Positions 17,221-26,845 of a stretch of DNA of 64,000 nt are shown in pieces (the stretch's first letter is position 1; each line of letters begins with the position of its first letter). The position numbers and the translations under genes are program-made. The stretch comes from Streptococcus parauberis NCFD 2020. GTDB lineage: Bacteria; Bacillota; Bacilli; Lactobacillales; Streptococcaceae. The stretch covers positions 62,001-126,000 of the forward strand of contig NZ_AEUT02000001.1 of the NCBI RefSeq assembly GCF_000187935.1. The letters run 5' to 3'. Below the pieces are notes generated by a model. That model was not told the origin of the DNA. It saw only the letters and a list, made by a program, of their open reading frames with translations, and did no database searches.

Positions 17221-20200
17221 ATGTTTTTAAGAAGAATTGAAATGCAAGGGTTTAAATCCTTTGCTGATAAGACAAAAATTGAATTTGATAAAGGTGTTAC
17301 AGCAGTAGTTGGTCCGAATGGTTCTGGCAAGAGTAATGTTACTGAAAGTCTTAGATGGGCTTTGGGTGAATCAAGTGCCAAGAGTCTTCGTGGTGGTAAG
17401 ATGCCAGATATTATTTTTGCTGGGACAGAGAGTCGTAATGCCTTGAATTTTGCTGAAGTGGCAGTGATTTTAGATAATTCAGATCAATTTATCAAGGATG
17501 CGAATAAGGAAATTCGAGTTGAACGTCACATCTATCGTAACGGGGATAGTGATTATCTAATAGATGGTAAAAAAGTTAGACTCCGTGATATTCATGATTT
17601 ATTTATGGATACAGGTTTGGGTAAAGATTCCTTTTCAATCATCTCACAAGGACGTGTTGAAGAAATTTTTAATAGTAAAGCTGAAGAAAGACGAGCTATT
17701 TTTGAAGAAGCTGCGGGAGTCTTAAAATATAAAACACGTAAAAAAGAAACTGAAAGTAAGTTAAATCAAACGCAAGATAATCTTGACCGCCTTGATGATA
17801 TTGTCTATGAGTTAGAAACTCAAATTACACCTTTAGAAAAACAAGCAAAAACGGCTAAAGAGTTTATTCTTTTAGATGAAGATAGAAGTCAACTCCAATT
17901 GGATATCTTAGTCAGTGATATTGCTCTGGATAAAGTACTATTAACTACCAAAGAAGAAGAATTGTCAGCAATCAAGCAAGATATGACTGCTTATCACCAA
18001 CATCGAGAAAAGCTTGAAAATGAAAATCAAAGCCTAAAGACAAAAAGACAAACAGTTGCTCAAGAAATGGACTTGAAACAAGGTCAATTACTGGAGTTAA
18101 CGAAAGCTTTGTCTGATTTGGAACGTCAGATTGAATTAATTAAACTTGAAAAAAGTCAAAAAAGTGAGAAAAAAGAAGAAGCTAGTAGTCGAATCAAACA
18201 ACTTAAAGAAGAATTGCTTACTTTGCAAAACCAGGAATCTGAAAAAACACTTGGTTTAGAAAATGTCAGTGTTCAACTTAGTCAACTTAGTCAAGAAGTT
18301 GTCCGTTTAACTGAAGAGATGGCTCGCTTTTCAACTGATCCTGACCAAGTTATAGAGGACTTAAGAGAAGACTATGTCAAGCTGATGCAAGATGAGGCAG
18401 ACATATCAAATAAGCTTAGTTTATTAGTGAACAACATTGAGCAAGAAAAATTAACGAAAGCTAATCAGGATAAAGAGTATCAAGAGACTAGTCAGAAAGT
18501 TGATCTTTTAATAGTTGAAAAAAAACAAGCATTTGAAGAATTTCAAGCAAGTCAACAAGAAGTTGCAAAACTATTAAAAAACTATCAAGATTTAGATCAG
18601 AAAGTTGGTCAAGAACAAGGAAATTATCAGCTTGCTCAAAATAAATTATTTGATATATTAGATCAGAAAAAGGCAAAAGAAGCTCGCCAAACCAGTTTAG
18701 AGTCGATTCAAAGAAGTCATAGTCAATTTTATGCAGGCGTGCGAGCAGTTCTCCAGAATGCAAAACAAATAGGTGGCATTTTAGGAGCTGTCAGTGAACA
18801 TCTCAATTTTGATAAAGATTACCAAACAGCTATGGAAGTGGCTTTAGGTGCAAGTAGTCAGCATATTATTGTTGAAAATGAAGTATCTGCTAAAAATGCC
18901 ATTGCTTATTTAAAACAAAATCGCCAGGGTAGAGCAACCTTTTTACCTTTAACTACAATTAAGGCACGTTACTTAGCCGATAATTTCCAGAAGCAACTAG
19001 AAACTAGTCCAGGATTTATTGGAACAGCACAAAGCCTCGTTTCTTATGATTCGAAACTAGATGCAATTATCAAAAATTTACTTAATGTCACAGCTATTTT
19101 TGACACGATTGACCATGCCAATAGCGCAGCTAAAAAGTTAAATTATAAAGTGCGAATTGTTACTTTAGACGGAACGGAATTACGTCCAGGGGGGTCCTTC
19201 TCAGGGGGGGCTAACAGACAGAGTAATTCAACTTTCATTCAGCCAGAATTAGATCAGGTCTCAGCAGAGCTATTGGCCATAAATCAGGATCTAAAAAACC
19301 AAGAAAAAGTGGTTGCTGGATTGCTCCAACAATTGCAAGCAAAACAAGCTCAACTTGAAGAATTCAAGACAAGAGGTGAGCAAGCTCGACTTGCTGAACA
19401 AAAAGCAAATCTCTTTTATCAACAGGTTAAAGAACGTTTTGAAGATGCTAGTGCCTTACTTGAGGTGCTTGATACTAATGATCAAACGTCACAATTGGCA
19501 AAAAATCAAGATGAGAAATTGATTCTTGAAGAGAAGTTAGTTGAATTGGCTAAACAAAAAGAAAAATTAAATCTAGATATTGATGATATCAAGTCCAACA
19601 AGGATGCTATTGCTGATAAGAAAAATCAGATTATGGAAGATTTATCTCAAAAACGCCTTAAGGAACGTGATTTGCTTAATGAGCAACGTTTTGAAAGAAG
19701 TAATTTGGAATCTCTAGTAAATAGGATTCAATCTACACAAGATCATATAAGTCAGCAAGAGGATCTTTTAACACTGCATGTTTCACAAGAACATATTGAC
19801 CAATTACCAAGTTTCGAAACGAAACTTGTAAAATTGGCAGAAAGCAAACAAGGCGTAGAAGAAAGATTAGTTCAGTTACGTTTTGAAAATGAAGATTATG
19901 CTGCATTATTAGAGGAACTAGAAGATTCATTAACCAAATTACAGTTCCAAAATGAGGACTTTATCCGCAAACAAACAAAACTAGAAGCTGAAGTGGAACA
20001 GGTATCAGATCGCTTACGGAGTCATGCCAAAGCACTGGTTGAAGATTTCCAAATGACACTGGAGGATGCTCAAAAAGACTGTAGAGCCGTGGAAGATGCT
20101 AACTTGGCAAAAGAAAATCTCAAACAACTTCAGAAGAAAATTAAACAGTTAGGTCCAATAAACCTAGATGCTATTGAACAATATGACGAAGTGGCAGAAC

Positions 20201-20766
20201 GTCTAGAATTTTTAAATACTCAAAAAGCTGATTTAAATCGAGCTAAAGATATGTTGTTAGGAACAATTGGCAACATGGATAATGAAGTGAAAGCTCGCTT
20301 TAAAGTTACCTTTGAGGCTATTAGAGAAAGCTTCAAAGAGACTTTTAGTCAAATGTTTGGCGGAGGAACGGCTGATTTGGTTCTAACAGATGGAGACTTG
20401 TTGACTGCTGGGGTAGAGATTTCCGTGCAACCTCCAGGTAAGAAGATTCAATCCTTGAACCTTATGTCTGGTGGTGAGAAGGCACTTTCAGCCTTAGCAC
20501 TGCTATTTGCCATTATACGAGTTAAGACAATTCCCTTTGTAATTTTGGATGAAGTTGAGGCAGCCTTAGATGAAGCTAATGTTAAGCGTTTTGGGGACTA
20601 CCTTAACCGTTTTGACAAGAATAGTCAATTTATTGTCGTGACACACCGTAAGGGAACAATGGCTGCAGCAGACAGTATCTATGGTATTACCATGCAAGAA
20701 TCAGGAGTCTCAAAAGTTGTTTCTGTTAAATTAAAGGAATCAGAAAATCTAGGATTCTTATCATAA
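17221..20766 (+). CDS. smc: Chromosome segregation protein SMC
   Basis: 1181 residues, the normal streptococcal size. Condensin ATPase that organises and segregates the chromosome with ScpA/ScpB. Walker A GPNGSGKSN (31-39) is at the N-terminus. Two long coiled coils (about 165-505 and 670-1020) flank a hinge with GALGASSQHIIVENE-like and RPGGSFSGGANRQSN regions. The C-terminal head has the signature LMSGGEKALSALALL and Walker B FVILDEVEAALDEAN. AGAGGA lies in the end of rnc. The rnc-smc-Cof-Cof-ftsY order is standard for streptococci. Confidence 0.97.
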   Translation: MFLRRIEMQGFKSFADKTKIEFDKGVTAVVGPNGSGKSNVTESLRWALGESSAKSLRGGKMPDIIFAGTESRNALNFAEVAVILDNSDQFIKDANKEIRVERHIYRNGDSDYLIDGKKVRLRDIHDLFMDTGLGKDSFSIISQGRVEEIFNSKAEERRAIFEEAAGVLKYKTRKKETESKLNQTQDNLDRLDDIVYELETQITPLEKQAKTAKEFILLDEDRSQLQLDILVSDIALDKVLLTTKEEELSAIKQDMTAYHQHREKLENENQSLKTKRQTVAQEMDLKQGQLLELTKALSDLERQIELIKLEKSQKSEKKEEASSRIKQLKEELLTLQNQESEKTLGLENVSVQLSQLSQEVVRLTEEMARFSTDPDQVIEDLREDYVKLMQDEADISNKLSLLVNNIEQEKLTKANQDKEYQETSQKVDLLIVEKKQAFEEFQASQQEVAKLLKNYQDLDQKVGQEQGNYQLAQNKLFDILDQKKAKEARQTSLESIQRSHSQFYAGVRAVLQNAKQIGGILGAVSEHLNFDKDYQTAMEVALGASSQHIIVENEVSAKNAIAYLKQNRQGRATFLPLTTIKARYLADNFQKQLETSPGFIGTAQSLVSYDSKLDAIIKNLLNVTAIFDTIDHANSAAKKLNYKVRIVTLDGTELRPGGSFSGGANRQSNSTFIQPELDQVSAELLAINQDLKNQEKVVAGLLQQLQAKQAQLEEFKTRGEQARLAEQKANLFYQQVKERFEDASALLEVLDTNDQTSQLAKNQDEKLILEEKLVELAKQKEKLNLDIDDIKSNKDAIADKKNQIMEDLSQKRLKERDLLNEQRFERSNLESLVNRIQSTQDHISQQEDLLTLHVSQEHIDQLPSFETKLVKLAESKQGVEERLVQLRFENEDYAALLEELEDSLTKLQFQNEDFIRKQTKLEAEVEQVSDRLRSHAKALVEDFQMTLEDAQKDCRAVEDANLAKENLKQLQKKIKQLGPINLDAIEQYDEVAERLEFLNTQKADLNRAKDMLLGTIGNMDNEVKARFKVTFEAIRESFKETFSQMFGGGTADLVLTDGDLLTAGVEISVQPPGKKIQSLNLMSGGEKALSALALLFAIIRVKTIPFVILDEVEAALDEANVKRFGDYLNRFDKNSQFIVVTHRKGTMAAADSIYGITMQESGVSKVVSVKLKESENLGFLS

Positions 20767-20782
20767 ATAGAAGTAGGGGAAC

Positions 20783-21589
20783 ATGATAAAATTAGTAGCA
20801 ACAGATATGGATGGAACTTTTTTAAAAGAAGATGGTACTTATGATAAGGACCGTTTAGCAAATTTGCTTCCAAAACTTGCTGAAAAAGGAATTATTTTTA
20901 CTGTGGCAAGTGGCCGGTCAGTATTAGCCATTGATGAATTATTTAAAGAACATCTGGATAAGATTGCTGTTATTGCTGAAAATGGTTCAGTTGTTCAATA
21001 CCAAGGTCAAGTTATCTTCTCCGACTTTTTAACCAAAGAGCAGTATATTGAAATTTCTAAGAAAATATTGATTAATCCTCATTATACTGGGGCAGGTTTG
21101 ACTTTTTCAGGTCAAAAAGCGGCTTATATTTTAAAAGGTGCGGGCCAAGCATATATTGATAAAATTTATCATTACTATGAAAATGTTAAAATTATCTCAG
21201 ATTTTGATGAAATGGATGATGATGCCATTTATAAGATTACGACAACTTTTTCAGGTGATACAGTTTTAGATGGTAGTGATTGGTTAGATCGAGAATTACC
21301 ATATATTACAGCTGTGACGACTGGTTTTGAATCGATTGATGTGATTTTAACAGAAGTTAATAAAGGTTTTGGGATGGAGCATTTGTGTAAAGCATTGGGA
21401 ATTGAAGCCAATCAAGTCATGGCGTTTGGAGATAATCTCAATGATTTTCAAATGCTCGAGTATGTGGGCACAGCTATTGCCACAGAAAATGCTAGACCAG
21501 AAATAAAAGCAATTAGTCAAGAAGTGATTGGTCATTGTAATGATGCTTCTGTTTTGAGCTATTTAGAAGGGTTGGTTAGAGATGTTTGA
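20783..21589 (+). CDS. Cof-type HAD-superfamily phosphatase
   Basis: 268 residues. HAD motif I DMDGTFL (8-14), motif II VASGR (about 41-45), motif III Lys in the KGFGMEHL stretch, and motif IV GDNLNDFQML. The type IIB cap makes it a Cof/YidA-like sugar-phosphate or cofactor phosphatase; the natural substrate is unknown. It starts 17 bases after smc and overlaps the next gene, a paralogue, by eight bases. Both are encoded between smc and ftsY in many streptococci. Confidence 0.9.
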   Translation: MIKLVATDMDGTFLKEDGTYDKDRLANLLPKLAEKGIIFTVASGRSVLAIDELFKEHLDKIAVIAENGSVVQYQGQVIFSDFLTKEQYIEISKKILINPHYTGAGLTFSGQKAAYILKGAGQAYIDKIYHYYENVKIISDFDEMDDDAIYKITTTFSGDTVLDGSDWLDRELPYITAVTTGFESIDVILTEVNKGFGMEHLCKALGIEANQVMAFGDNLNDFQMLEYVGTAIATENARPEIKAISQEVIGHCNDASVLSYLEGLVRDV

Positions 21590-22409
21590 TATTAAAATTT
21601 TAGCCTTGGATTTAGATGGAACCTTATTTACCACTGAAAAAACAGTAACAGATGCTAATAAAGAAGCATTGAAAGCTGTGCGTGACAAAGGCGTCAAAGT
21701 TGTGATTACAACTGGTCGTCCCCTAAAAGCTATTGGTAATCTACTTGAAGAGCTTGATTTAGTCAATGAAGAAGATTATTCAATTACCTTTAATGGCGGA
21801 CTGGTTCAAAAAAATACGGGATTGATTTTAGACAAGAGTGCTTTAGCTTTGTCCGATGTCAAAGTGATTCATCAGGAACTAGATAGAATTGGTTTACCGA
21901 CTGATATTTTAAGTGAAGGAACGGTCTATAGTATTCCAAGCTCGGATGGGTGTCATTCCCAATATTACCTAGCCAACCCTTTATTATCTTTTATTGAAAT
22001 TGACTCGATTGAAGATTTGTCTAAAAAGATTGTTTATAATAAAATTGTAACAGTTACAGACGCGACTTATTTGGATCAACAATTAGCTAAAGCAAATCAA
22101 GACTTGTTTGGAAATTACGAATCCTTTAAATCACGTGATATCATTTTTGAAGTCATGCCCAAAGGAATTAATAAAGCCTTTGGTCTAAACCTTTTGTGCC
22201 AACACCTCGGCTTAGAGGCAAAGAATGTGATGGCTATGGGTGATGAAGCCAATGATTTATCCATGCTTAAGTGGGCTGGCCTCGGTATTGCAATGGCTAA
22301 CGCGACGTCCCAAGCAAAAAAAGTTGCAGATGACGTCACAACTTTAACAAATGATCAGTCTGGTGTTGCACAAGCAATTCACAAGTACATATTAAATGAG
22401 GTAGACTAA
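21582..22409 (+). CDS. Cof-type HAD-superfamily phosphatase
   Basis: 275 residues, paralogue of the preceding gene. Motif I LDLDGTLF (8-15), motif II VITTGRP, motif III Lys in KGINKAFGL, motif IV GDEANDLSML. Cytoplasmic Cof/YidA-like hydrolase of unknown physiological substrate. Its ATG lies within the end of the upstream gene and its stop shares one base with the ATG of ftsY, so translation of all three is linked. Confidence 0.9.
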   Translation: MFDIKILALDLDGTLFTTEKTVTDANKEALKAVRDKGVKVVITTGRPLKAIGNLLEELDLVNEEDYSITFNGGLVQKNTGLILDKSALALSDVKVIHQELDRIGLPTDILSEGTVYSIPSSDGCHSQYYLANPLLSFIEIDSIEDLSKKIVYNKIVTVTDATYLDQQLAKANQDLFGNYESFKSRDIIFEVMPKGINKAFGLNLLCQHLGLEAKNVMAMGDEANDLSMLKWAGLGIAMANATSQAKKVADDVTTLTNDQSGVAQAIHKYILNEVD

Positions 22410-24022
22410 TGGGATTATTTGATCGTCTATTCGGACATAAAAAAGAAGAAAATCAAAACCTTGATACTGAACAAGAAAAGATTGAACAGGTTGACGAGGA
22501 GCAGTTAGAAGAAGTTTTTCCGATGGAAATGTCTGATGAGAAACCTTTCGAAGATGAGAGTGAATCGGAAAACCCTTTGGAAACAGATGTTCCTTTCTAT
22601 GATGGTGACAATGATGACGACTTTGAGGTCTTTGATGATGAACCAGATTTATCAGCAAATCTAGATAATGAGTCTGTGGAGATTATTGAAGACAGCGATG
22701 ACTATGAAGAAAAATTAGATATTCAAGAAATTGTCGAAACACCTGAACTGGATACTAATCAAGTGAACATGGCTCATGAAGAAGAAATGACAAAGAGTGA
22801 TGACAGTCCAGCAATGACTGAAAATAATCAAGATGAAGACTTATCTTCTGATGACCAAAATTTAGCTCTTGATGATGAACCAGATATGACAAGAAGTGAA
22901 TCTGAGTCTGAAAGAGTAGATTCCGAAATGATAGCGTCACAATCAGTTCAGCCTTCAGCTTCTAGCATTCAAATGATGGTAGAATACTACAAACGCAAGG
23001 CAGCTTTTGAAGAAGATATCCGTGAAGGAAGAATTCAACCTAAAGCTGATCCCGTCATTACAGAAGTTGAACCAGTTATTGTCGCCGAGCTAAATGAAAG
23101 TGACCAAGATAAGTATGACCGGTCACTAGCTAAAACGAGAACTGGTTTTACAGCTCGATTAAATGCTTTCTTTGCAAATTTCAGAAGAGTAGATGAAGAA
23201 TTTTTTGAAGAATTAGAAGAAATGCTCATTTTATCTGATGTTGGTGTATCAGTGGCAACTAGGCTGACTGATGAGCTTCGTCAGGAAGTGAAATTAGAAA
23301 ATGCTAAAAAGCCAGAAGATCTTCGTCGTGTCATTGTTCAAAAATTAGTTGATATCTATGAAAAAGATGGCGTCTATAATGAAGCTGTTAACTACCAAAA
23401 AGGACTAACAGTTATGCTTCTTGTAGGGGTTAATGGTGTAGGTAAAACAACTTCAATTGGGAAACTCGCATACAAGTATAAAAATGAAGGCAAAAAAGTA
23501 ATGTTAGTAGCAGCAGATACTTTCCGTGCTGGTGCAGTTGCTCAGTTAGCAGAATGGGGACGACGCGTTGATGTACCAGTAGTTATGGGACCAGAAAAAG
23601 CTGATCCTGCTTCCGTCGTTTTTGACGGTGTTGAACGAGCAGTTTCTGAAAATGTTGATATATTATTAATTGATACCGCAGGTCGATTGCAAAACAAAGA
23701 AAATCTGATGGCTGAACTGGAAAAAATGGGTCGCATTATCAAACGCGTTATCCCAGATGCTCCTCACGAAACCTTGTTAGCCTTAGATGCCTCAACAGGA
23801 CAAAATGCGCTTAGCCAAGCAAAAGAGTTTTCAAAAATCATGTCACTTACTGGCCTTATCTTGACAAAAATTGATGGCTCAGCAAAAGGTGGCGTCGTTT
23901 TAGCCATCAGACAAGAATTGGATATTCCTGTTAAGTTCATCGGCTTTGGAGAAAAAATCGATGATATAGGTCAATTCGACTCTGAAGAATTCATGAAGGG
24001 TTTACTGGGTGATATTATTTAG
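22409..24022 (+). CDS. ftsY: Signal recognition particle receptor FtsY
   Basis: 537 residues. Membrane-associated GTPase that docks SRP-ribosome complexes at the translocon. An N-terminal acidic A domain of about 230 residues, very rich in Asp/Glu (NDDDFEVFDDEPD and similar), is longer than in many bacteria. The NG domain follows: N helices from about 235, G1 GVNGVGKTTS (about 339-348), G2/I-box DTFRAGAVAQL, G3 DTAGRLQN and G4 TKIDGSAKGG. The family signature is complete. It is the last large gene of the rnc-smc transcript. Confidence 0.96.
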   Translation: MGLFDRLFGHKKEENQNLDTEQEKIEQVDEEQLEEVFPMEMSDEKPFEDESESENPLETDVPFYDGDNDDDFEVFDDEPDLSANLDNESVEIIEDSDDYEEKLDIQEIVETPELDTNQVNMAHEEEMTKSDDSPAMTENNQDEDLSSDDQNLALDDEPDMTRSESESERVDSEMIASQSVQPSASSIQMMVEYYKRKAAFEEDIREGRIQPKADPVITEVEPVIVAELNESDQDKYDRSLAKTRTGFTARLNAFFANFRRVDEEFFEELEEMLILSDVGVSVATRLTDELRQEVKLENAKKPEDLRRVIVQKLVDIYEKDGVYNEAVNYQKGLTVMLLVGVNGVGKTTSIGKLAYKYKNEGKKVMLVAADTFRAGAVAQLAEWGRRVDVPVVMGPEKADPASVVFDGVERAVSENVDILLIDTAGRLQNKENLMAELEKMGRIIKRVIPDAPHETLLALDASTGQNALSQAKEFSKIMSLTGLILTKIDGSAKGGVVLAIRQELDIPVKFIGFGEKIDDIGQFDSEEFMKGLLGDII

Positions 24023-24053
24023 GCAAAGATAGTCTATAAAAAGAGGAGAAAAC

Positions 24054-24551
24054 ATGTCAAGTATGAGTATTGACTTGGAAAAGTATAAAAATTTAGCCCA
24101 ACAAAAACAGGCAGAACACCGCAAATTCTTAGCGACCTTAAAAAAGAAAGCACCTAAGAACTTGGATAAAATTGTTCAAGAAGTACATCAAGAGGTTTTT
24201 CAAGAAATTGATTGTACCAAGTGTGCTAATTGTTGTAAAAGTTTAGGGCCACTCTTTACAGAAGCAGATATTCAACGCATTTCAAAACATTTCAAAATGA
24301 AGATGCCAGCTTTTGAGAACATGTTTTTACAAGTGGACGAAGACGGGGATAAAATATTTCAGTCGATGCCCTGTCCCTTCTTAGGGGATGATAATCTCTG
24401 TAGTATATATGATGTTCGTCCAAAAGCCTGTCGAGAATTCCCTCATACAGACCGCAAAAAAATCTATCAAATTAATCAATTAACTCTAAAAAATACCTTA
24501 ATCTGCCCAGCAGCTTATCTATTTGTGGAGAAATTAAAAGATAGAATCTAA
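24054..24551 (+). CDS. YkgJ-family putative zinc/iron-chelating cysteine-cluster protein
   Basis: 165 residues. Cysteine cluster CTKCANCCKS (about 57-66), then CPFLGDDNLCSIYDVRPKAC (about 103-122), PH and a late Cys (ICPAAY), the eight-Cys pattern of the CxxCxxCC family (PF03692 type). These proteins are thought to bind Fe or Zn; no reaction is established. A basic N-terminal region (KKKAPKNLDKIVQE) precedes it. RBS AGAGGAG. It is 31 bases after ftsY and ends the operon at a strong terminator shared with the convergent efflux gene. Confidence 0.85.
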   Translation: MSSMSIDLEKYKNLAQQKQAEHRKFLATLKKKAPKNLDKIVQEVHQEVFQEIDCTKCANCCKSLGPLFTEADIQRISKHFKMKMPAFENMFLQVDEDGDKIFQSMPCPFLGDDNLCSIYDVRPKACREFPHTDRKKIYQINQLTLKNTLICPAAYLFVEKLKDRI

Positions 24552-24578
24552 AAAAACTTCCAATCCTGGAAGTTTTTT
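24551..24578. terminator. Bidirectional terminator between YkgJ-like and efflux genes
   Basis: AAAAAACTTCC (24551-24561), six-base loop, GGAAGTTTTTT (24568-24578). Confidence 0.88.
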
Positions 24579-25934
24579 TTATTTTGCTAATGCTTTGAAC
24601 ATACCAAAATAGCTAAATAAACTTATTAAAGCAAATGCTGTAAATAGGAGATAAACATTTTGAACTCCTAAAGTAAAATTAGCATGGCTATTAGCAATGA
24701 TTGAAGCTAGGGCAGTGCCTAACGCACCTGCAAATTGTTGCATCATTTGAAAAATAGCTGTTGCATCAGCATTTTTTTCATTTGGCAATTTTTTGATAGC
24801 TGTAGCTAGTGTATTGTTAAATCCCATATTTCGTCCAATTGTAAAAATGATATAAATGAAAGTGAAAGCCAGGGTTGAAAAAGTTTTTGTTGTCATTGTC
24901 ATAAAGATTAAAGAAATTATGAGTAAGCTATTTCCTAAGTAAAGAGAAATTTTAGGACCCTTTGTATCATATAGTTTACCAAGGATTGGGGCTAGAAGAG
25001 CTCCTAATAAGGTACCTGGCAAAAGAACCATCCCTGCTTGAGAAGAAGAAGCAATCTTATCCAAGACAATAAAATTTGGGGTTATGAAATTAATTCCTAA
25101 ATTTATTAATTGAAATATAAAGAATGGGATTAATCCAAAAGTTACAGAAGGTAATGTTAATATCCGGATATCTAAAAACGCTTTTGGACTATGTAAACTT
25201 CGGTAGATGAAGAAAAGTAAGCTAATCATAAATCCAATTAAGTAGAAAGGATTTAGATGTCCGGACTCTAGGCTAGTGATTACAAGAAGTGCTAAGGTCA
25301 GAGCAACAGCTAATGATATAAAAGAAAGGTAGTCAAAGGACAATTTCTCACCCTTAGGAGAATTTTCAAGATATTTGAAGGCTAAAAAGCTAGCAATAAT
25401 TGGAAAAGGGAGAATACAGATAAAAATCCATTGCCAAGCAAAATGACTTATCATAAAGCCACCATAGGATGGTCCGAAAGCTGGTGCCAAACTAATGATT
25501 AAACCTCCAAGCCCCATGTAAGTTCCAAATTTGCGTTCAGGAACCCGTTCTAAAATAATATTAAACATTTGAGGCATAATCATTCCCGTTGCTAGGCCTT
25601 GGATGACTCGAGCAATGAGCATAATCACAAATGAATTTGTAGCAGGGGCAAGAATTGTTCCGACAATTAACATACTAGAAGCTGTGAAGAAAATTTGACG
25701 TTCGCCAAAATTACGTTTAAGACTGGCTGATACAGTAGTCATAATGGCGACTGATAGTAAATATAAAGTTGTTATCCATTGTAAATTAGTTAAAGGCTGA
25801 TCATATACAGTCATTAATTTAGAGAAGGTAACATTCATGCTAGTTTCGGACAAAATACCTGAAAAGCCAATCATAGCAATTGCTACTATAGCAAAAAAGG
25901 TTTCTCTAGATACAGTTTTTTCTTTGGATGGCAT
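24579..25934 (-). CDS. MFS drug efflux transporter (DHA2/EmrB-like)
   Basis: 451 residues with about 12-14 membrane helices. N-terminal motif region LQWITTLYLLSVAI and the antiporter motif C-like stretch GLGGLIISLAPAFGPSYGGF (about 142-161) point to a proton-coupled drug:H+ antiporter of the DHA2 type. LMTVYDQPLTNLQW is the usual first periplasmic loop. The start has a GGAG site six bases upstream. It is a single gene. Substrates are unknown and no regulator is adjacent. Confidence 0.85.
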   Translation of the reverse strand: MPSKEKTVSRETFFAIVAIAMIGFSGILSETSMNVTFSKLMTVYDQPLTNLQWITTLYLLSVAIMTTVSASLKRNFGERQIFFTASSMLIVGTILAPATNSFVIMLIARVIQGLATGMIMPQMFNIILERVPERKFGTYMGLGGLIISLAPAFGPSYGGFMISHFAWQWIFICILPFPIIASFLAFKYLENSPKGEKLSFDYLSFISLAVALTLALLVITSLESGHLNPFYLIGFMISLLFFIYRSLHSPKAFLDIRILTLPSVTFGLIPFFIFQLINLGINFITPNFIVLDKIASSSQAGMVLLPGTLLGALLAPILGKLYDTKGPKISLYLGNSLLIISLIFMTMTTKTFSTLAFTFIYIIFTIGRNMGFNNTLATAIKKLPNEKNADATAIFQMMQQFAGALGTALASIIANSHANFTLGVQNVYLLFTAFALISLFSYFGMFKALAK

Positions 25935-25976
25935 AGATTCTCCATTTCTATTCTTGTTTTGTGATTTTTGACAAAA

Positions 25977-26018
25977 GAAAAGTCATTTCAAGCAGTAGGT
26001 CCGTCGAAATGACTTTTC
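25977..26018 (-). terminator. Terminator of the YcgR-YcgQ-like pair
   Basis: Perfect 13-bp stem, GAAAAGTCATTTC (25977-25989) with GAAATGACTTTTC (26006-26018), loop of 16. On the minus strand it is followed by a short T run. Confidence 0.75.
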
Positions 26019-26029
26019 AAAAGGATTGG

Positions 26030-26845
26030 TTAAAAAATACGATATACGTATGGGTTATCAGGCTTGTTGACTTGCTGGACTTCTGTAATATGTAAAACAG
26101 GTAAGGTCTGTTGTAAATCTTTGTTGTACTCAGTTTGGATATGACCTTTTAAGTTTAACCAAGTATTGTTTGGATAGGAAACCTGATTTCCAGTCGTTAA
26201 TAAACCATAGACACCCGAGTCAGCTATACAATGTATAATACCAAATCTGAACAGAAATTGGTAGTCTTTATGACCAGGTTCGTTGTAAACAAAACCAGTA
26301 TAAGAAATATCACGATCACTAAATTCATCTGGATAGAGATAAATTAGTTCCATTATTTCCATATAGTTCTGACTGGTAATCTGTAGAGGTTGATTTCCCT
26401 GATACTTTTTCATCTCTTTTTTCATTTCCCGTTGGTAGGCTGATTTGGTAAAGTAGAGACTGGTATCGGGTTTTAAATATTGAACAGTTGTTCCATCATC
26501 ACTTATTCCATTTTTTGACGTTCCAGCTGCTAGTGGAAAAGTATAGCCTTTAGCTGAAACAGTTGTTGAATCAAGACTGACCGTTGGAATCAAAAGTCCA
26601 ACCAGAACTGGTAAGACTAGAATCAAAGGACTTGTCAGCTTAGCCATTTTCCCGTGCAGATGACTGTGAACTTTAATATTTTTCATCCAAGTATAGAGTT
26701 GAACAGTGGCCAACAGAAAAGATAGGACCATTGATATATAAGCTAAATAAGAATAGCGAATATTGATGTACTGATCCAATTTTCCGGATAATTCTAAGTA
26801 CATGGTTAGTTCAAAATAAGCTGCTAAGACTAAAAATCTGATCAT
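26030..26845 (-). CDS. YcgQ-like TIGR03943-family membrane protein
   Basis: 271 residues. Three N-terminal membrane helices (MIRFLVLAAYFELTMYLELS onward, about 1-85), then an extracytoplasmic domain of about 180 residues with FVYNEPGHKDYQFLFRFGIIHCIADSGVYG, a conserved block of the TIGR03943/UPF0703 family. It always pairs with the permease encoded upstream, but the transported substrate is not established. The ATG at 26845 is preferred over the in-frame one at 26869: it has a GGGAG site at 7 bases, gives the family's N-terminus and makes a typical four-base ATGA overlap with the permease stop. Confidence 0.82.
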   Translation of the reverse strand: MIRFLVLAAYFELTMYLELSGKLDQYINIRYSYLAYISMVLSFLLATVQLYTWMKNIKVHSHLHGKMAKLTSPLILVLPVLVGLLIPTVSLDSTTVSAKGYTFPLAAGTSKNGISDDGTTVQYLKPDTSLYFTKSAYQREMKKEMKKYQGNQPLQITSQNYMEIMELIYLYPDEFSDRDISYTGFVYNEPGHKDYQFLFRFGIIHCIADSGVYGLLTTGNQVSYPNNTWLNLKGHIQTEYNKDLQQTLPVLHITEVQQVNKPDNPYVYRIF